42,114 nt of DNA from an uncultured Oscillospiraceae bacterium (GCA_947625845.1 CANQQB010000013.1:1-42114); one strand, 5' to 3'; counted from the first letter of the stretch, positions 6,014 through 14,274 are shown. Notes: generated from the letters alone by a model not told the origin. A program made the numbers and translations.

Positions 6014-8041
6014 ATGCACAAACTGAGCATTGACCTGGAAACGTATTCCAGTGTTCCCATCGCCGTTGCAGGGGCGTTTCGGTACATAGATAGTCCGGAC
6101 TTTGAAATTCTGCTGTTCGCTTATTCCCTTGATCGTGGCCCCGTACACGTCATTGATTTGGCGACCGGTGAGAGCGTCCCTGAGTGGCTTGTAAGCGCGC
6201 TGCATGACCCGGAGTACATCAAGTACGCCTACAACGCCGCGTTTGAATGGGGCTGTCTGAGCAAGGTCTACGGGCCGATGATACCGGAACAGTGGCGCGA
6301 CACCATGTTGCACGGCCTTTATGCCGGATATACGGCCGGCCTAGACGCGACCGGACGCGCCCTGGGGCTGCCCGAGGACAAGCAAAAGCTGAACACCGGC
6401 AAAGCTCTGATCCGTTATTTCTGCGTGCCCTGCAAGGCTACGAAGACCAATGGAGGCCGAACGAGAAACCGGCCGCAGCATGACCCCGACAAGTGGCGGC
6501 TGTTCAAAGAGTACAACGCGCAGGACGTTGTTACTGAAATGGAGATCGAAGACCGGCTGGCGGCCTTCCCTGTCCCCGATTTCGTGCAACGACAGTGGGA
6601 AACGGACCTGCGGATCAACGCGCGCGGCGTGGCCGTGGACATGGACTTCACACGCGGCGCGCTGGCTGTGGGCGAGGCAGTCACGGGAGAGCTGACCGAC
6701 GAGGCGGTGCGCATTTCCGGGCTGGACAACCCCAACAGCATTTCCCAACTGCTGCGCTGGCTCAACAATGCGTCGATGATCGAGCTTGACGGTGCTGACG
6801 AGGGCACGCGGGTACAGGTCAAGAATCTGCGCAAAGAAACGGTGAGCGATCTGCTGGCGATGGATTCTGTGGCCGGCGACACGCGCCGGATGCTGGAAAT
6901 CAGGCAGGAGCTTGGCAAGACTTCCACGAAGAAATACAACGCCATAGAAGCCTGCGTCTGTTCGGACGGCCGCGTCCGGGGACTGCTACAGTTCTACGGG
7001 GCTGCCCGCACGGGTCGTTGGGCTGGCAGGCTGGTCCAGGTCCAGAACCTACCGCGTACATACATAGGGCACTTGGAGCTTGCACGAGGCTACGTCAAGC
7101 ACCGGCAGAAGGACCATCTGCGATTCGTCTATGGCAACGTCCCCGATACTCTGTCCCAGCTCATACGGACGGCGTTTATCGCTACACCAGGGAATGTGCT
7201 GATCGACGCCGACTTCTCGGCAATCGAGGCCCGCGTCATCGCGTGGCTGGCCGGCGAGGCGTGGCGGCTTGAAGTGTTCCGCACGACCGGCAAAATCTAC
7301 GAGGCGAGCGCGGCCATGATTTACCACGTCCCCGTGGAAACCATTGTCAAGGGGCACGAAAACTACGCCCTGCGGCAACGCGGCAAGGTGGCTGAGCTGG
7401 CACTTGGATACCAGGGCGGCGTCGGTGCTATGCGGCGTATGGACGTATCCCACGCGCTGGACGACATGAGCGACGACGAGGTACAGGAGATCGTGAACAA
7501 CTGGCGCAACGCGAGCAGCCGCATCCGTGATTTTTGGTACGACATGGAGAGCGCGGCGCTTGACGTGATAACCTACGGCGGCGCGCGCAAGGTGCGCTAC
7601 GTGACCCTGGCCCGTGAGTACGACATCCGACAGAATATGCCGGTCCTGTCCATCACCCTGCCGTCTGGCCGGAAGCTCTATTACATCAATCCGCAGATCA
7701 CAGAAAACCGCTGGGGCGCGCCGTCTATCTCTTACTACGGCGTGAATCAGTCCACGAAGAAGTGGGGACCGATTGAAACCTACGGCGGCAAGCTCACGGA
7801 GAACTGCGTACAGGCAATTGCGCGGGATTGCTTGGCAGAAGCAATTGAACGCCTGGAAGCCGCGCATTTCCCCATTGTATTTCACGTCCACGACGAGGTT
7901 GTGATTGATACGACCCCGTTTGCAGACGACGATACCATGCTGAAGAAGGTCACAGATATTATGTCAACACCTGTTTCCTGGGCTCCCGGCCTTCCGCTGA
8001 GTGCTGACGGGTGGGTGGGGACGTTCTTCAAGAAAGACTAA
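6014..8041 (+). CDS. Family A DNA polymerase with 3'-5' exonuclease
   Basis: A 675-residue replicative polymerase of the phage family A type. The DEDD exonuclease domain starts at the N-terminus (Asp7 and Glu9 in LSIDLETYSS), with further motifs near YAYNAAFEW (about 75) and YNAQDVV (about 170). Polymerase motif A is DADFSAIEARVIAWLAGE (about 397). Motif B lies near RQRGKVAELALGYQGG (about 455). Motif C is HVHDEVVID (about 623). The start is the ATG at 6014 with GGAGG eight bases before it; the reading frame is open 39 codons further but that part overlaps the DUF2815 gene. It probably copies the phage genome together with the VapE-type primase-helicase at 14435. Confidence 0.95.
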   Translation: MHKLSIDLETYSSVPIAVAGAFRYIDSPDFEILLFAYSLDRGPVHVIDLATGESVPEWLVSALHDPEYIKYAYNAAFEWGCLSKVYGPMIPEQWRDTMLHGLYAGYTAGLDATGRALGLPEDKQKLNTGKALIRYFCVPCKATKTNGGRTRNRPQHDPDKWRLFKEYNAQDVVTEMEIEDRLAAFPVPDFVQRQWETDLRINARGVAVDMDFTRGALAVGEAVTGELTDEAVRISGLDNPNSISQLLRWLNNASMIELDGADEGTRVQVKNLRKETVSDLLAMDSVAGDTRRMLEIRQELGKTSTKKYNAIEACVCSDGRVRGLLQFYGAARTGRWAGRLVQVQNLPRTYIGHLELARGYVKHRQKDHLRFVYGNVPDTLSQLIRTAFIATPGNVLIDADFSAIEARVIAWLAGEAWRLEVFRTTGKIYEASAAMIYHVPVETIVKGHENYALRQRGKVAELALGYQGGVGAMRRMDVSHALDDMSDDEVQEIVNNWRNASSRIRDFWYDMESAALDVITYGGARKVRYVTLAREYDIRQNMPVLSITLPSGRKLYYINPQITENRWGAPSISYYGVNQSTKKWGPIETYGGKLTENCVQAIARDCLAEAIERLEAAHFPIVFHVHDEVVIDTTPFADDDTMLKKVTDIMSTPVSWAPGLPLSADGWVGTFFKKD

Positions 8042-8055
8042 AGGAGGATCCCAAA

Positions 8056-8364
8056 ATGATAGCTAGCCCGAACACTGCCCTCTCCGCAGAGAGAGAGAGA
8101 CCGGCGCCGGCCCCGGCCGATCCACAGGAGGACGAGACGATGGACGATGAGGCAATGGCTTTCGTCATCGTATGCAATGCTTGGGAGGAATATCTCAAAG
8201 CCCTGGCTCCTGACAGCATCACGGATTGCATGAAGCGATTTGCCACAAACAACGGCATCCCCGAAACCTGTAGGCTCGTGAAAATTTTCGGAATTTTTGA
8301 AGCGGGGATGTCCGCAGGGCTTGATCTTGCTGTAAAAATCGCAAGCAAGGAGGATCCCAAATGA
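8056..8364 (+). CDS. Hypothetical early protein (102 aa)
   Basis: A 102-residue product with an acidic, Pro-rich N-terminal 30 residues and a helical remainder (AMAFVIVCNAWEEYLKALA ... CRLVKIFGIFEAGMSAGLDL). The ATG at 8056 has AAAGGAGG nine bases upstream. Its start region (AAGGAGGATCCCAAA before ATG) is nearly repeated at its own end, where it serves the next gene. The hydrophobic helices are too short and too amphipathic for clear membrane segments. No family is recognised. Confidence 0.7.
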   Translation: MIASPNTALSAERERPAPAPADPQEDETMDDEAMAFVIVCNAWEEYLKALAPDSITDCMKRFATNNGIPETCRLVKIFGIFEAGMSAGLDLAVKIASKEDPK

Positions 8365-8573
8365 GCAGCGCAACAAATCACCGCAAGCGCAGTCACCGGT
8401 CCGAGCAGTACAAGGGTGCGGCATTCCGGGCGCAGACCAATCGGGCGCTTTACCGGGTGGCACGCGACAGCAGCAACCGTAGCGTGCTTTCGCGCATCAC
8501 GTCCATGTTTCACAGGCGGGCTTTGAAGCCCAACACGCCGCAGAAGGAGGTATCTGCAAATGAAAATCATTAA
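8361..8573 (+). CDS. Small basic early protein (70 aa)
   Basis: A 70-residue, strongly basic protein (many Arg, Lys, His and Ser, for example HRKRSHRSEQYKGAAFRAQT). Its ATG overlaps the stop of the upstream gene (ATGA), and the AAGGAGGATCCCAAA stretch just before it is nearly the same as that before the upstream gene. It overlaps the start of the thymidylate synthase gene by 14 bases. The charge suggests nucleic-acid binding, but no fold or family is recognised. Confidence 0.6.
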   Translation: MSSATNHRKRSHRSEQYKGAAFRAQTNRALYRVARDSSNRSVLSRITSMFHRRALKPNTPQKEVSANENH

Positions 8574-9198
8574 ACCGTCGTTCGAGTTCATCACGCCCAT
8601 TGATGGCAAGGAGATTTTGGCCCGCATCGAACAGTGCGGCCGGGTGTGCTACAAGTCTGAGAGCAAGATCAAGGATGGCAGCGCGGAGGCGTTCTGCCGG
8701 GCCATTATCAAGCGTGGGCACGAGGCCGTCCTGGAGCATTGCAGCTTTACGGTCAAGTTCATCTGCGACCGTGGCGTTTCTCACGAGATTGTCCGGCATC
8801 GTTTGGCCGCCTACTGCCAGGAGAGCACCCGGTACTGTAACTACAGTAAGGGTGAGTTTGGCGGCGAGATCACCGTCATAGCGCCCTGCTATTTGCAGCC
8901 GAATACGGACGCCTACCGTGTGTGGCAGCGCGTGTGTGAGCGCTCCGAGGTTGCCTATTTCGACCTTTTGAACCTGGGCCTGACCCCGCAGGAGGCCCGC
9001 GCGGTACTGCCGAACAGCCTGAAAACCGAAGTCTGCATGACGGCTGACATCCGGGAGTGGAGGCACTTCTTTAATCTGCGGTGTTCATCCGCCGCCCATC
9101 CGCAGATGCGGGAGATAGCTACACAGGTGCTCAACGCGACGCGGAAAAAGATCCCGGTGTTGTTCGACGACATCCACCCGAACTATCCTGAGGCGTGA
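8560..9198 (+). CDS. thyX: Flavin-dependent thymidylate synthase ThyX
   Basis: A 212-residue ThyX, which makes dTMP from dUMP using FAD, NADPH and methylene-tetrahydrofolate. The signature region is RHRLAAYCQESTRYCNY: Arg79-His80-Arg81 and Ser89-x-Arg91 match the ThyX motif, while its first Ser and the Asn are replaced by Ala84 and Cys86, as in some Firmicute and phage members. AVLEHCSFTVKF precedes it and ALPNSLKTEVCMTADIREWRHF follows at the usual distance. AAGGAGG lies ten bases before the start. In a phage early operon it would raise the thymidine supply for replication; with the MazG-like gene downstream it fits a nucleotide-metabolism group. Confidence 0.95.
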   Translation: MKIIKPSFEFITPIDGKEILARIEQCGRVCYKSESKIKDGSAEAFCRAIIKRGHEAVLEHCSFTVKFICDRGVSHEIVRHRLAAYCQESTRYCNYSKGEFGGEITVIAPCYLQPNTDAYRVWQRVCERSEVAYFDLLNLGLTPQEARAVLPNSLKTEVCMTADIREWRHFFNLRCSSAAHPQMREIATQVLNATRKKIPVLFDDIHPNYPEA

Positions 9199-9262
9199 TA
9201 TGAGCGATGGAAGCCTTGAATGAGCGAATCAAGCGCCGCAAAGGATGAAAGGAGAAATGGAC

Positions 9263-9481
9263 ATGGCGCAGAACGCGGAAAACGAGGTGTTGAAATACGC
9301 CACTGAGGAAGCCCAGAAGCGGGCGGTGGTCCTGAAACGCGCGATCGAGGCTGCGTGCGTCGGGTGCAGGCTGAACCTGACCGTGTACGACGGCAAAATC
9401 GGATTCGTGGACCAGTCCCTGGGAAGAATCGTCTTCCTGTGGGAGGCAGAGTATTCCATGCAAGACCATGAATGGAATTAA
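9263..9481 (+). CDS. Hypothetical small early protein (72 aa)
   Basis: The product, starting MAQNAENEVLKYATEEAQ, has an N-terminal helix followed by a beta-rich part (LNLTVYDGKIGFVDQSLGRI VFLWE). The ATG at 9263 is preferred because AAAGGAG lies nine bases before it; in-frame ATGs at 9245 and 9257 lack proper spacing. No known family. It lies between thyX and a broken ASCH-like fragment. Confidence 0.65.
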   Translation: MAQNAENEVLKYATEEAQKRAVVLKRAIEAACVGCRLNLTVYDGKIGFVDQSLGRIVFLWEAEYSMQDHEWN

Positions 9482-9491
9482 AACGCACAGT

Positions 9492-9548
9492 ATGAAGCCG
9501 ATAATGTTCAACGCTGATATGGTCAAGGCTGTCTGGGAGGGCCGATGA
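9492..9548 (+). pseudogene. Possible remnant of an ASCH-type phage protein
   Basis: Eighteen codons reading MKPIMFNADMVKAVWEGR then TGA. This closely resembles the first residues of ASCH-domain phage proteins, which start like MKPILFNTxMVRAIxDGRKT and continue for over 100 residues. Here the frame stops right after the GR and the next gene starts in another frame at 9545 (overlapping). The remnant suggests that an ASCH gene was cut by deletion when the helicase gene was joined on. The family match is from memory of the pattern and the piece is very short. Confidence 0.45.
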
Positions 9549-10942
9549 AGAACACGAGAGGGCGAAACGCGATGCAGTATTCAGAGTTCATTTTACAAAA
9601 GTCCATATCTACGATCCACACGGATAGCATCCAGGTGACTGTCGATCAGCTCAATCCGAAGCTCTATGACTTCCAGCGGGATATTGTGCGGTGGGCGCTT
9701 GCAAAAGGCCGCGCGGCGATTTTTGCCGACTGCGGCCTTGGAAAAACGGCTATGCAGCTGGAGTGGGGCGCCAAGGTTTGTGAACAATACGGTGGTTCTG
9801 TGCTTATTCTTGCGCCGCTGGCGGTAGCTTCGCAGACTGTTTCAGAGGGTACGAAATTCGGTATCCCGGTAAACCTGTGCGAGACCGGCGTGGATGTGGT
9901 GCCCGGTATCAACATTACCAACTATGAGAAGCTGGACAAGTTCAAGGATTGCAAGTTCTCTGGTGTTGTGCTTGACGAGAGCAGCATCTTGAAATCCTTT
10001 ACCGGTAAGGTGCGGACACAGATCATTGATTTTTTCAGTGACACGCCGTTCCGCCTGGCGTGCACGGCAACGCCGGCACCAAATGACTACATGGAACTGG
10101 GAAACCATGCAGAATTTTTAGGCATCATGTCCTATACGGAAATGCTGGCCATGTTCTTTGTACATGACGGGGGGCAAACGAGCAAATGGAGGCTTAAAGG
10201 TCACGCCCAAGATATTTTTTGGCGTTGGATGGGATCTTGGGCGGTTGTGCTGGACAGTCCGGCAACTCTGGGGTATGACGCCGCCGGGTACGATCTGCCG
10301 GAGCTGCGGGTCCATGAGATTGTTGTGGACGGCGATAAAGCTCTTGATGAAACCCTGTCGCTCACAGAACGCAGACAGGCCAGAAAAGACACCATCCACG
10401 CGCGCTGCGCTGCGGCCGCAAATCTGGTCAACGGCTCACCGGATCAATGGCTAGTGTGGTGCGATCTCAACGCCGAAAGCGAGGAACTATCTAGTCTTAT
10501 CGCTAAAAACGTCGAGGTCCGGGGGAGTGATAAATCAGAGCATCGAGCTATTGCCATGCTGGGGTTTTCCATGGGCGTATATCACTGCCTTGTCACAAAA
10601 CCGTCAATCGCTGGCTTCGGAATGAACTGGCAGCAGTGCCACAAGATGATTTTTACTGGCCTGTCGGATAGCTATGAGCAATACTATCAAGCCGTGCGGC
10701 GCTGCTGGCGTTTTGGGCAGGTTGAGCCGGTGGACGTTTATATAATCATTAGCGCCAAAGAAGGCTGTGTCCGGGAGAACATCGAGCGTAAGCAGCGAGA
10801 CGGGGAGCGAATGCACACGGCTATGGTGGCTCAGACAAAGGACATCACGAAAAAAGAGCTGAAGAGCACCTGTCGAATAGCGACGCCCTATGAGCCCGGC
10901 CAAACAATGACACTACCTGCGTGGGAGGGGTTTTCCGCATGA
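9545..10942 (+). CDS. SNF2-type DEAD/DEAH helicase, paired with methyltransferase
   Basis: A 465-residue superfamily 2 helicase. Walker A is DCGLGKTAMQ (about 62-71), motif II is VVLDESSILKSF, motif III is ACTATPAPNDYMELG. The second RecA domain ends with SDSYEQYYQAVRRCWRFGQ, the motif VI region of SNF2-like proteins. It is compact, with no nuclease domain visible. The start at 9545 has GGGAGGG close upstream; Met10 is an alternative. Its end overlaps the methyltransferase start (ATGA), so the two are made together. Such helicase-methyltransferase pairs occur in clostridial phages; they could modify phage DNA or counter restriction. The pairing is seen, the purpose is inference. Confidence 0.88.
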   Translation: MKNTRGRNAMQYSEFILQKSISTIHTDSIQVTVDQLNPKLYDFQRDIVRWALAKGRAAIFADCGLGKTAMQLEWGAKVCEQYGGSVLILAPLAVASQTVSEGTKFGIPVNLCETGVDVVPGINITNYEKLDKFKDCKFSGVVLDESSILKSFTGKVRTQIIDFFSDTPFRLACTATPAPNDYMELGNHAEFLGIMSYTEMLAMFFVHDGGQTSKWRLKGHAQDIFWRWMGSWAVVLDSPATLGYDAAGYDLPELRVHEIVVDGDKALDETLSLTERRQARKDTIHARCAAAANLVNGSPDQWLVWCDLNAESEELSSLIAKNVEVRGSDKSEHRAIAMLGFSMGVYHCLVTKPSIAGFGMNWQQCHKMIFTGLSDSYEQYYQAVRRCWRFGQVEPVDVYIIISAKEGCVRENIERKQRDGERMHTAMVAQTKDITKKELKSTCRIATPYEPGQTMTLPAWEGFSA

Positions 10943-11892
10943 ACATACTCAACCAAAGCGTGAGCGAGAAATACACGATCTATCAGGGGGACTGCGTAGA
11001 AGTCCTACAGGGCCTTCCGGCGGATTCTGTTCACTTCTCCATTTTCTCCCCGCCGTTTGCCAGCCTCTATACCTATTCTGACAGTGACCGGGATATGGGC
11101 AACTGCAAAGATGACGCGGAGTTTCAGGAGCATTTTCTCTATTTTCTAGCAAAACTGTATCGGGTGATAATGCCGGGCCGGCTTGTTTCCGTCCACTGTA
11201 TGAACCTGCCCGCCATGAAAAGCCGTGACGGTTTTATCGGAGTGAAGGACTTTCGCGGAGACATTATCCGAATGTTTATTTATGCGGGCTTCATCTTCCA
11301 CAGCGAAGTATGCGTATGGAAGAACCCTGTCACCGAAATGCAGCGGACTAAAGCCCTGGGGCTGCTTCACAAGCAGATCCGCAAGGACAGCTCCATGAGC
11401 AGACAGGGCTTGCCGGATTACGTCGTCACCTTCCGCAAGCCCGGTGAAAATCCTGAACCCATAGCGCATACGCCTGAACAGTTTCCTGTGGACGTGTGGC
11501 AGCGGTATGCGTCTCCCGTGTGGATGGATATTCGGCAGTCCAACACCCTGCAGCGGAAGTCCGCGAGGGACGAAAAGGACGAAAAACATATATGCCCGCT
11601 GCAACTGGATCTCATAGAGCGGTGCATCGACCTGTGGACGGCGCCTGGTGAAATCGTGCTCGATCCGTTCTGTGGCATTGGCTCTGTCCCGTATCAGGCT
11701 GTGGTCATGGGCCGACGGGGCCTTGGCATTGAGCTAAAAGAGTCATATTTTGACCAAGCTGTCAAGAATTTGGCCGCCGCTGAACAGGAGGCGTTGTCAA
11801 AACAGGACGTGGACCAGGTGCGGTGCCGGTGTCCGAACTGTGGCATCAAGATACCGGGAACCGTGTGCCCGCTTTGTGGGGCGGAGCTTTAA
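10939..11892 (+). CDS. DNA methyltransferase (N4-cytosine/N6-adenine type)
   Basis: A 317-residue methyltransferase starting MNILNQSVSEKY. The catalytic motif IV is SPPF (residues 37-40, FSIFSPPFASLY), and the AdoMet-binding motif I is DPFCGIGS near 241. Motif IV before motif I is the beta-class order, used by N4-cytosine and some N6-adenine enzymes. The C-terminus carries a small zinc ribbon (CPNCGIKIPGTVCPLCGAEL). No restriction nuclease gene lies beside it. The helicase gene overlaps its start by four bases (ATGA) and GGGAGGGG lies upstream. It probably protects phage DNA from host restriction. Target sequence and modified base cannot be read from the sequence. Confidence 0.9.
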   Translation: MNILNQSVSEKYTIYQGDCVEVLQGLPADSVHFSIFSPPFASLYTYSDSDRDMGNCKDDAEFQEHFLYFLAKLYRVIMPGRLVSVHCMNLPAMKSRDGFIGVKDFRGDIIRMFIYAGFIFHSEVCVWKNPVTEMQRTKALGLLHKQIRKDSSMSRQGLPDYVVTFRKPGENPEPIAHTPEQFPVDVWQRYASPVWMDIRQSNTLQRKSARDEKDEKHICPLQLDLIERCIDLWTAPGEIVLDPFCGIGSVPYQAVVMGRRGLGIELKESYFDQAVKNLAAAEQEALSKQDVDQVRCRCPNCGIKIPGTVCPLCGAEL

Positions 11893-11941
11893 GAGCTACA
11901 CGGCGAGCGAGTAATTGACTACAGAATGGAGGCGACTGACC

Positions 11942-12352
11942 ATGAGCTTCAACATCGTGGCCCGCAATCGGGAGCTGATCGAACGGCTGCGAACCGACGC
12001 CGATGAACAGGAGCGGCTTTTACATGTCTGTGACAGCACGATTAATGCCCGCAAGGCTGCTGAAGTTCTGGAGGAAATGACCGACGAGCTGGAGCGCCGG
12101 GACAAGCTGCTCCGGGAGAACATGAACGGCCGGTTGAAGCCCTGCCCGATATGCGGATCCGTGGCTGTGCGTTCGATCGAGCCGAGGGGAACAAACCCCG
12201 AGTACCCCACCTTCCATGTCCTAGTGCACTGCACGGGGTACTGCGGGTGTAAGATCGAATTTGACTATATCGCGCCGCCGTGGACGAGAAACCCCAGAGG
12301 CGAGGCGTGGCGGCAAGGGGCAATACGCTGGAATAGGAGAGTTTGGGAATGA
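11942..12352 (+). CDS. Lar-like restriction-alleviation zinc protein
   Basis: A 136-residue protein starting MSFNIVARNRELIE. The first half is a charged helix. The second half (LKPCPICGS, later HCTGYCGCKIEF and AIRWNRRVWE) matches the Lar-like zinc fold seen in many phages: a CPxCG knuckle, a second cysteine pair and a final RWNRR. Lar proteins of the Rac prophage reduce restriction by EcoKI; most phage relatives are untested. GGAGG lies ten bases before the ATG. The neighbouring methyltransferase makes an anti-restriction function more plausible. Confidence 0.75.
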   Translation: MSFNIVARNRELIERLRTDADEQERLLHVCDSTINARKAAEVLEEMTDELERRDKLLRENMNGRLKPCPICGSVAVRSIEPRGTNPEYPTFHVLVHCTGYCGCKIEFDYIAPPWTRNPRGEAWRQGAIRWNRRVWE

Positions 12353-12548
12353 AGGCGAAAGAATACTAGCCTACTGCCCGGAGATTAAGAAATGGGGCTT
12401 GATCCTGGTGGACAGCGCGGGACGCTGGAAAAACCGGCCGTTCTTTCTGTTTGTGAAAAGCGGCGTGCGGTTTGAGTGGAACGTCGTGGCCCGACACCTG
12501 ACGATCTACCGGTGCGAACCCACGCAGACGGAGGCGGTAGACCTATGA
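12349..12548 (+). pseudogene. Small phage protein with apparent 1-base frameshift
   Basis: AGGAGA is followed seven bases later by an ATG (12349) that overlaps the stop of the Lar-like gene, the usual arrangement in this operon. That frame reads MKAKEY and stops at TAG (12367). One base added near 12366 would continue into a well-formed frame, AYCPEIKKWGLILVDSAG and onward to DL (stop 12546-12548), about 66 residues. The open frame itself has no ATG; its only upstream start is TTG at 12261, 90 bases inside the Lar-like gene. I read this as a single-base deletion or a sequencing error. The product family is unknown. Confidence 0.55.
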
Positions 12549-12901
12549 TGGAGTTCTACGACGAACGCTCCCTGACGGCCAAAAAGCAGCATACGTGCGA
12601 GCTGTGCGGTCAGGAGATCAAACCCGGCGAGAGGTATTTTCGGGAAACCGGGAAATGGTGTGGGGAATTTTTCTCCCGCGCTTTGCATGAGCACTGTCAC
12701 TTCATGGAGGTAGAATACTGCGCTGAAGTAGACAACGAATTTACATGGACGGAAATTATGGAATATGTTGCAGACGTGTACTGTAGGAAATGTCCCCACC
12801 ATCCGTCTCACGACGACTTGCCGGACTGGACAGATTGTAACCGCATCGTTACGGACTGCCCCCGCATCAAGGAGCTGTTCATGGAAAGGGCAGCCACATG
12901 A
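12545..12901 (+). CDS. Zinc-finger-like early phage protein
   Basis: A 118-residue protein starting MMEFYDERSLTAKK. It has a CELCGQEIKPGERYF knuckle, a LHEHCH segment and later CRKCPHHPSH and DC motifs, so at least one and probably two zinc sites. GGAGG is ten bases before the ATG, and the start overlaps the stop of the upstream gene. Small zinc proteins of this style are common in phage early operons and generally lack known functions. Confidence 0.72.
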   Translation: MMEFYDERSLTAKKQHTCELCGQEIKPGERYFRETGKWCGEFFSRALHEHCHFMEVEYCAEVDNEFTWTEIMEYVADVYCRKCPHHPSHDDLPDWTDCNRIVTDCPRIKELFMERAAT

Positions 12902-13089
12902 ATACCACCATCCAGCGCGGGGATCGGGTGCGATACCACGGAAGGGTCTATAAGGTCTGGAACGTGCGGACGGACCGACACCGGGACGGGGTTTATACCA
13001 CGGCCAAAATCGCCCGGAAAAACGAAATAGCCTACTGTGTCCCCGTCGAAGCCCTGGAACTTGTGCAGCCGCACGGTGAAGGAGGTTGA
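12898..13089 (+). CDS. Hypothetical small early protein, SH3-like
   Basis: Sixty-three residues, starting with an ATG that overlaps the upstream stop (ATGA). The pattern GDRVRYHGRVYKVWNVRTD followed by EIAYCVPVEALELV looks like a small SH3/KOW-like beta-barrel. No catalytic residues are visible. Function unknown; coupling to the zinc protein suggests the same early unit. Confidence 0.6.
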   Translation: MNTTIQRGDRVRYHGRVYKVWNVRTDRHRDGVYTTAKIARKNEIAYCVPVEALELVQPHGEGG

Positions 13090-13095
13090 AACGAC

Positions 13096-13404
13096 GTGGC
13101 CTACGTCACGAAACACGCTACCCAGCGGATCAAGGAACGCGCCGGCCTGCCTAAAGGCGTCGCTGTGAAGAACGCGGAGAGGGCGCTGCGGGACGGTCTA
13201 CGGCCTGAGAAAACGGGCGGCAGCCTGTTCCGCTACCTGGAAAAGCTCTACTGGAAACACCAAACGGCCGACAATATACGGGTCTACTGCAACAACGTCT
13301 ACATATTCCACGGCAACCTTCTAATTACGATTTTCCCTTTGCCCCCGAAATACAGGAAGACGGCCGACCGGTTACGAAAGGAGCTGAAACAACGTGATAG
13401 ATAG
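13096..13404 (+). CDS. Hypothetical phage protein, RelE/ParE-like in outline
   Basis: A 102-residue basic protein with a GTG start and GAAGGAGG ten bases before it. The N-terminal helix (KHATQRIKERAGLPKGVAVK) and a C-terminal beta hairpin (NIRVYCNNVYIFHGN, then LLITIFPLPPKYRK) recur in clostridial phage early operons. The outline (helix, then a final antiparallel sheet with a basic tail) recalls RelE/ParE-fold toxins, but no antitoxin gene is adjacent and key residues cannot be assigned. I leave the function open. Confidence 0.6.
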   Translation: MAYVTKHATQRIKERAGLPKGVAVKNAERALRDGLRPEKTGGSLFRYLEKLYWKHQTADNIRVYCNNVYIFHGNLLITIFPLPPKYRKTADRLRKELKQRDR

Positions 13405-13627
13405 AGAATTTGGCGAGTATTACGCCACCTGTGACACCTGCGGGATGATTGACGGCCCCTTTTTCGAGTTTCAGGACGCCGTTGACGGCATGAAGGCCAG
13501 TGGGTGGAAGTCCATCAAGATAGGCAACGATTGGGAGAACCTGTGCCCGGAGTGCGCGGCGAGCTACACAGCACGGATGCGCCCCGGCCCGAGCGAGTTC
13601 GCGGGGATCCCCAAACCGAGAAGTTGA
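13394..13627 (+). CDS. Small zinc-ribbon phage protein
   Basis: Seventy-seven residues with a GTG start; AAAGGAG lies about ten bases upstream, and the gene overlaps the previous one by 11 bases. The protein has CDTCG near residue 13 and a second pair CPECA near 52, a typical four-cysteine zinc ribbon, around a FEFQDAVDGMKASGWKSI segment. Such proteins are frequent in phage early regions and probably bind nucleic acid or a protein partner; no specific role is known. Confidence 0.68.
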   Translation: MIDREFGEYYATCDTCGMIDGPFFEFQDAVDGMKASGWKSIKIGNDWENLCPECAASYTARMRPGPSEFAGIPKPRS

Positions 13628-13646
13628 TAGGAGGCAAAAAGAAGAA

Positions 13647-14274
13647 ATGGCTGAAAAAATCATCGCCGTCGATTTTGACGGTACGCTGTGCACCGACGAA
13701 TGGTCGGCAATCGGTTTGCCCCGGAAGACCGTCATCGACTACGTGCTGGACCAGCAGAAAGAGGGCGCAAAGCTGATTCTGTGGACGAACAGAAACGGTG
13801 ACAGACTGCGGGACGCGGTACTATGGTGCACGCGATTTGGGATCCATTTTGATGCTGTCAACGAGAATCTGCCGGAAGTGGTAGAACAATACGGAGCTGA
13901 CACCCGGAAGGTCTACGCGGACAAATACATAGACGACAGAGCCTTTTCCGCTTTCGACTTGACCGAGCTTGTCAGATCAGCCCATGAGAACGCTGTCGAG
14001 CACGGTTTTTGGGAGGATCCACCTGACTTTGGCACTTCCATCGCCCTGATACACTCCGAGCTTTCCGAGGCCCTGGAAGAAGTGAGAGCCGACAACAGAA
14101 TCCGACCGGGCTTCCCCACCCCACCGGTGTATTACAGTGGCGGCGGGGGGCGTGGCGAGCACCCCCACGCTGACGTGCAACAAGCCCGAGGGGTACGCCG
14201 TGGAGCTGGCCGACGCGGTTATACGGATCGCGGACCTGTGCGGGTATATGGGAATCGACCTTGCGGCCGTATAA
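13647..14274 (+). pseudogene. HAD phosphatase-MazG nucleotide hydrolase, frameshifted
   Basis: The first 105 residues are a HAD-type phosphatase: DFDGTL (Asp9, Asp11), LWTNRNGDRL and KYIDDRAF. From about residue 106 a MazG-like domain begins, with its ExxE motif at Glu138-Glu141 (HSELSEALEE). Then the frame runs into low-complexity Gly/Arg sequence to a stop at 14295. The partner motif ExxD (KPEGYAVELADAVIRIAD) lies in the +1 frame and ends at TAA 14272-14274. Dropping one G from the G6 run at 14145-14150 would join them. The intact protein would hydrolyse nucleoside triphosphates and fit beside ThyX. Loss, phase variation or a sequencing error are all possible. Confidence 0.78.
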
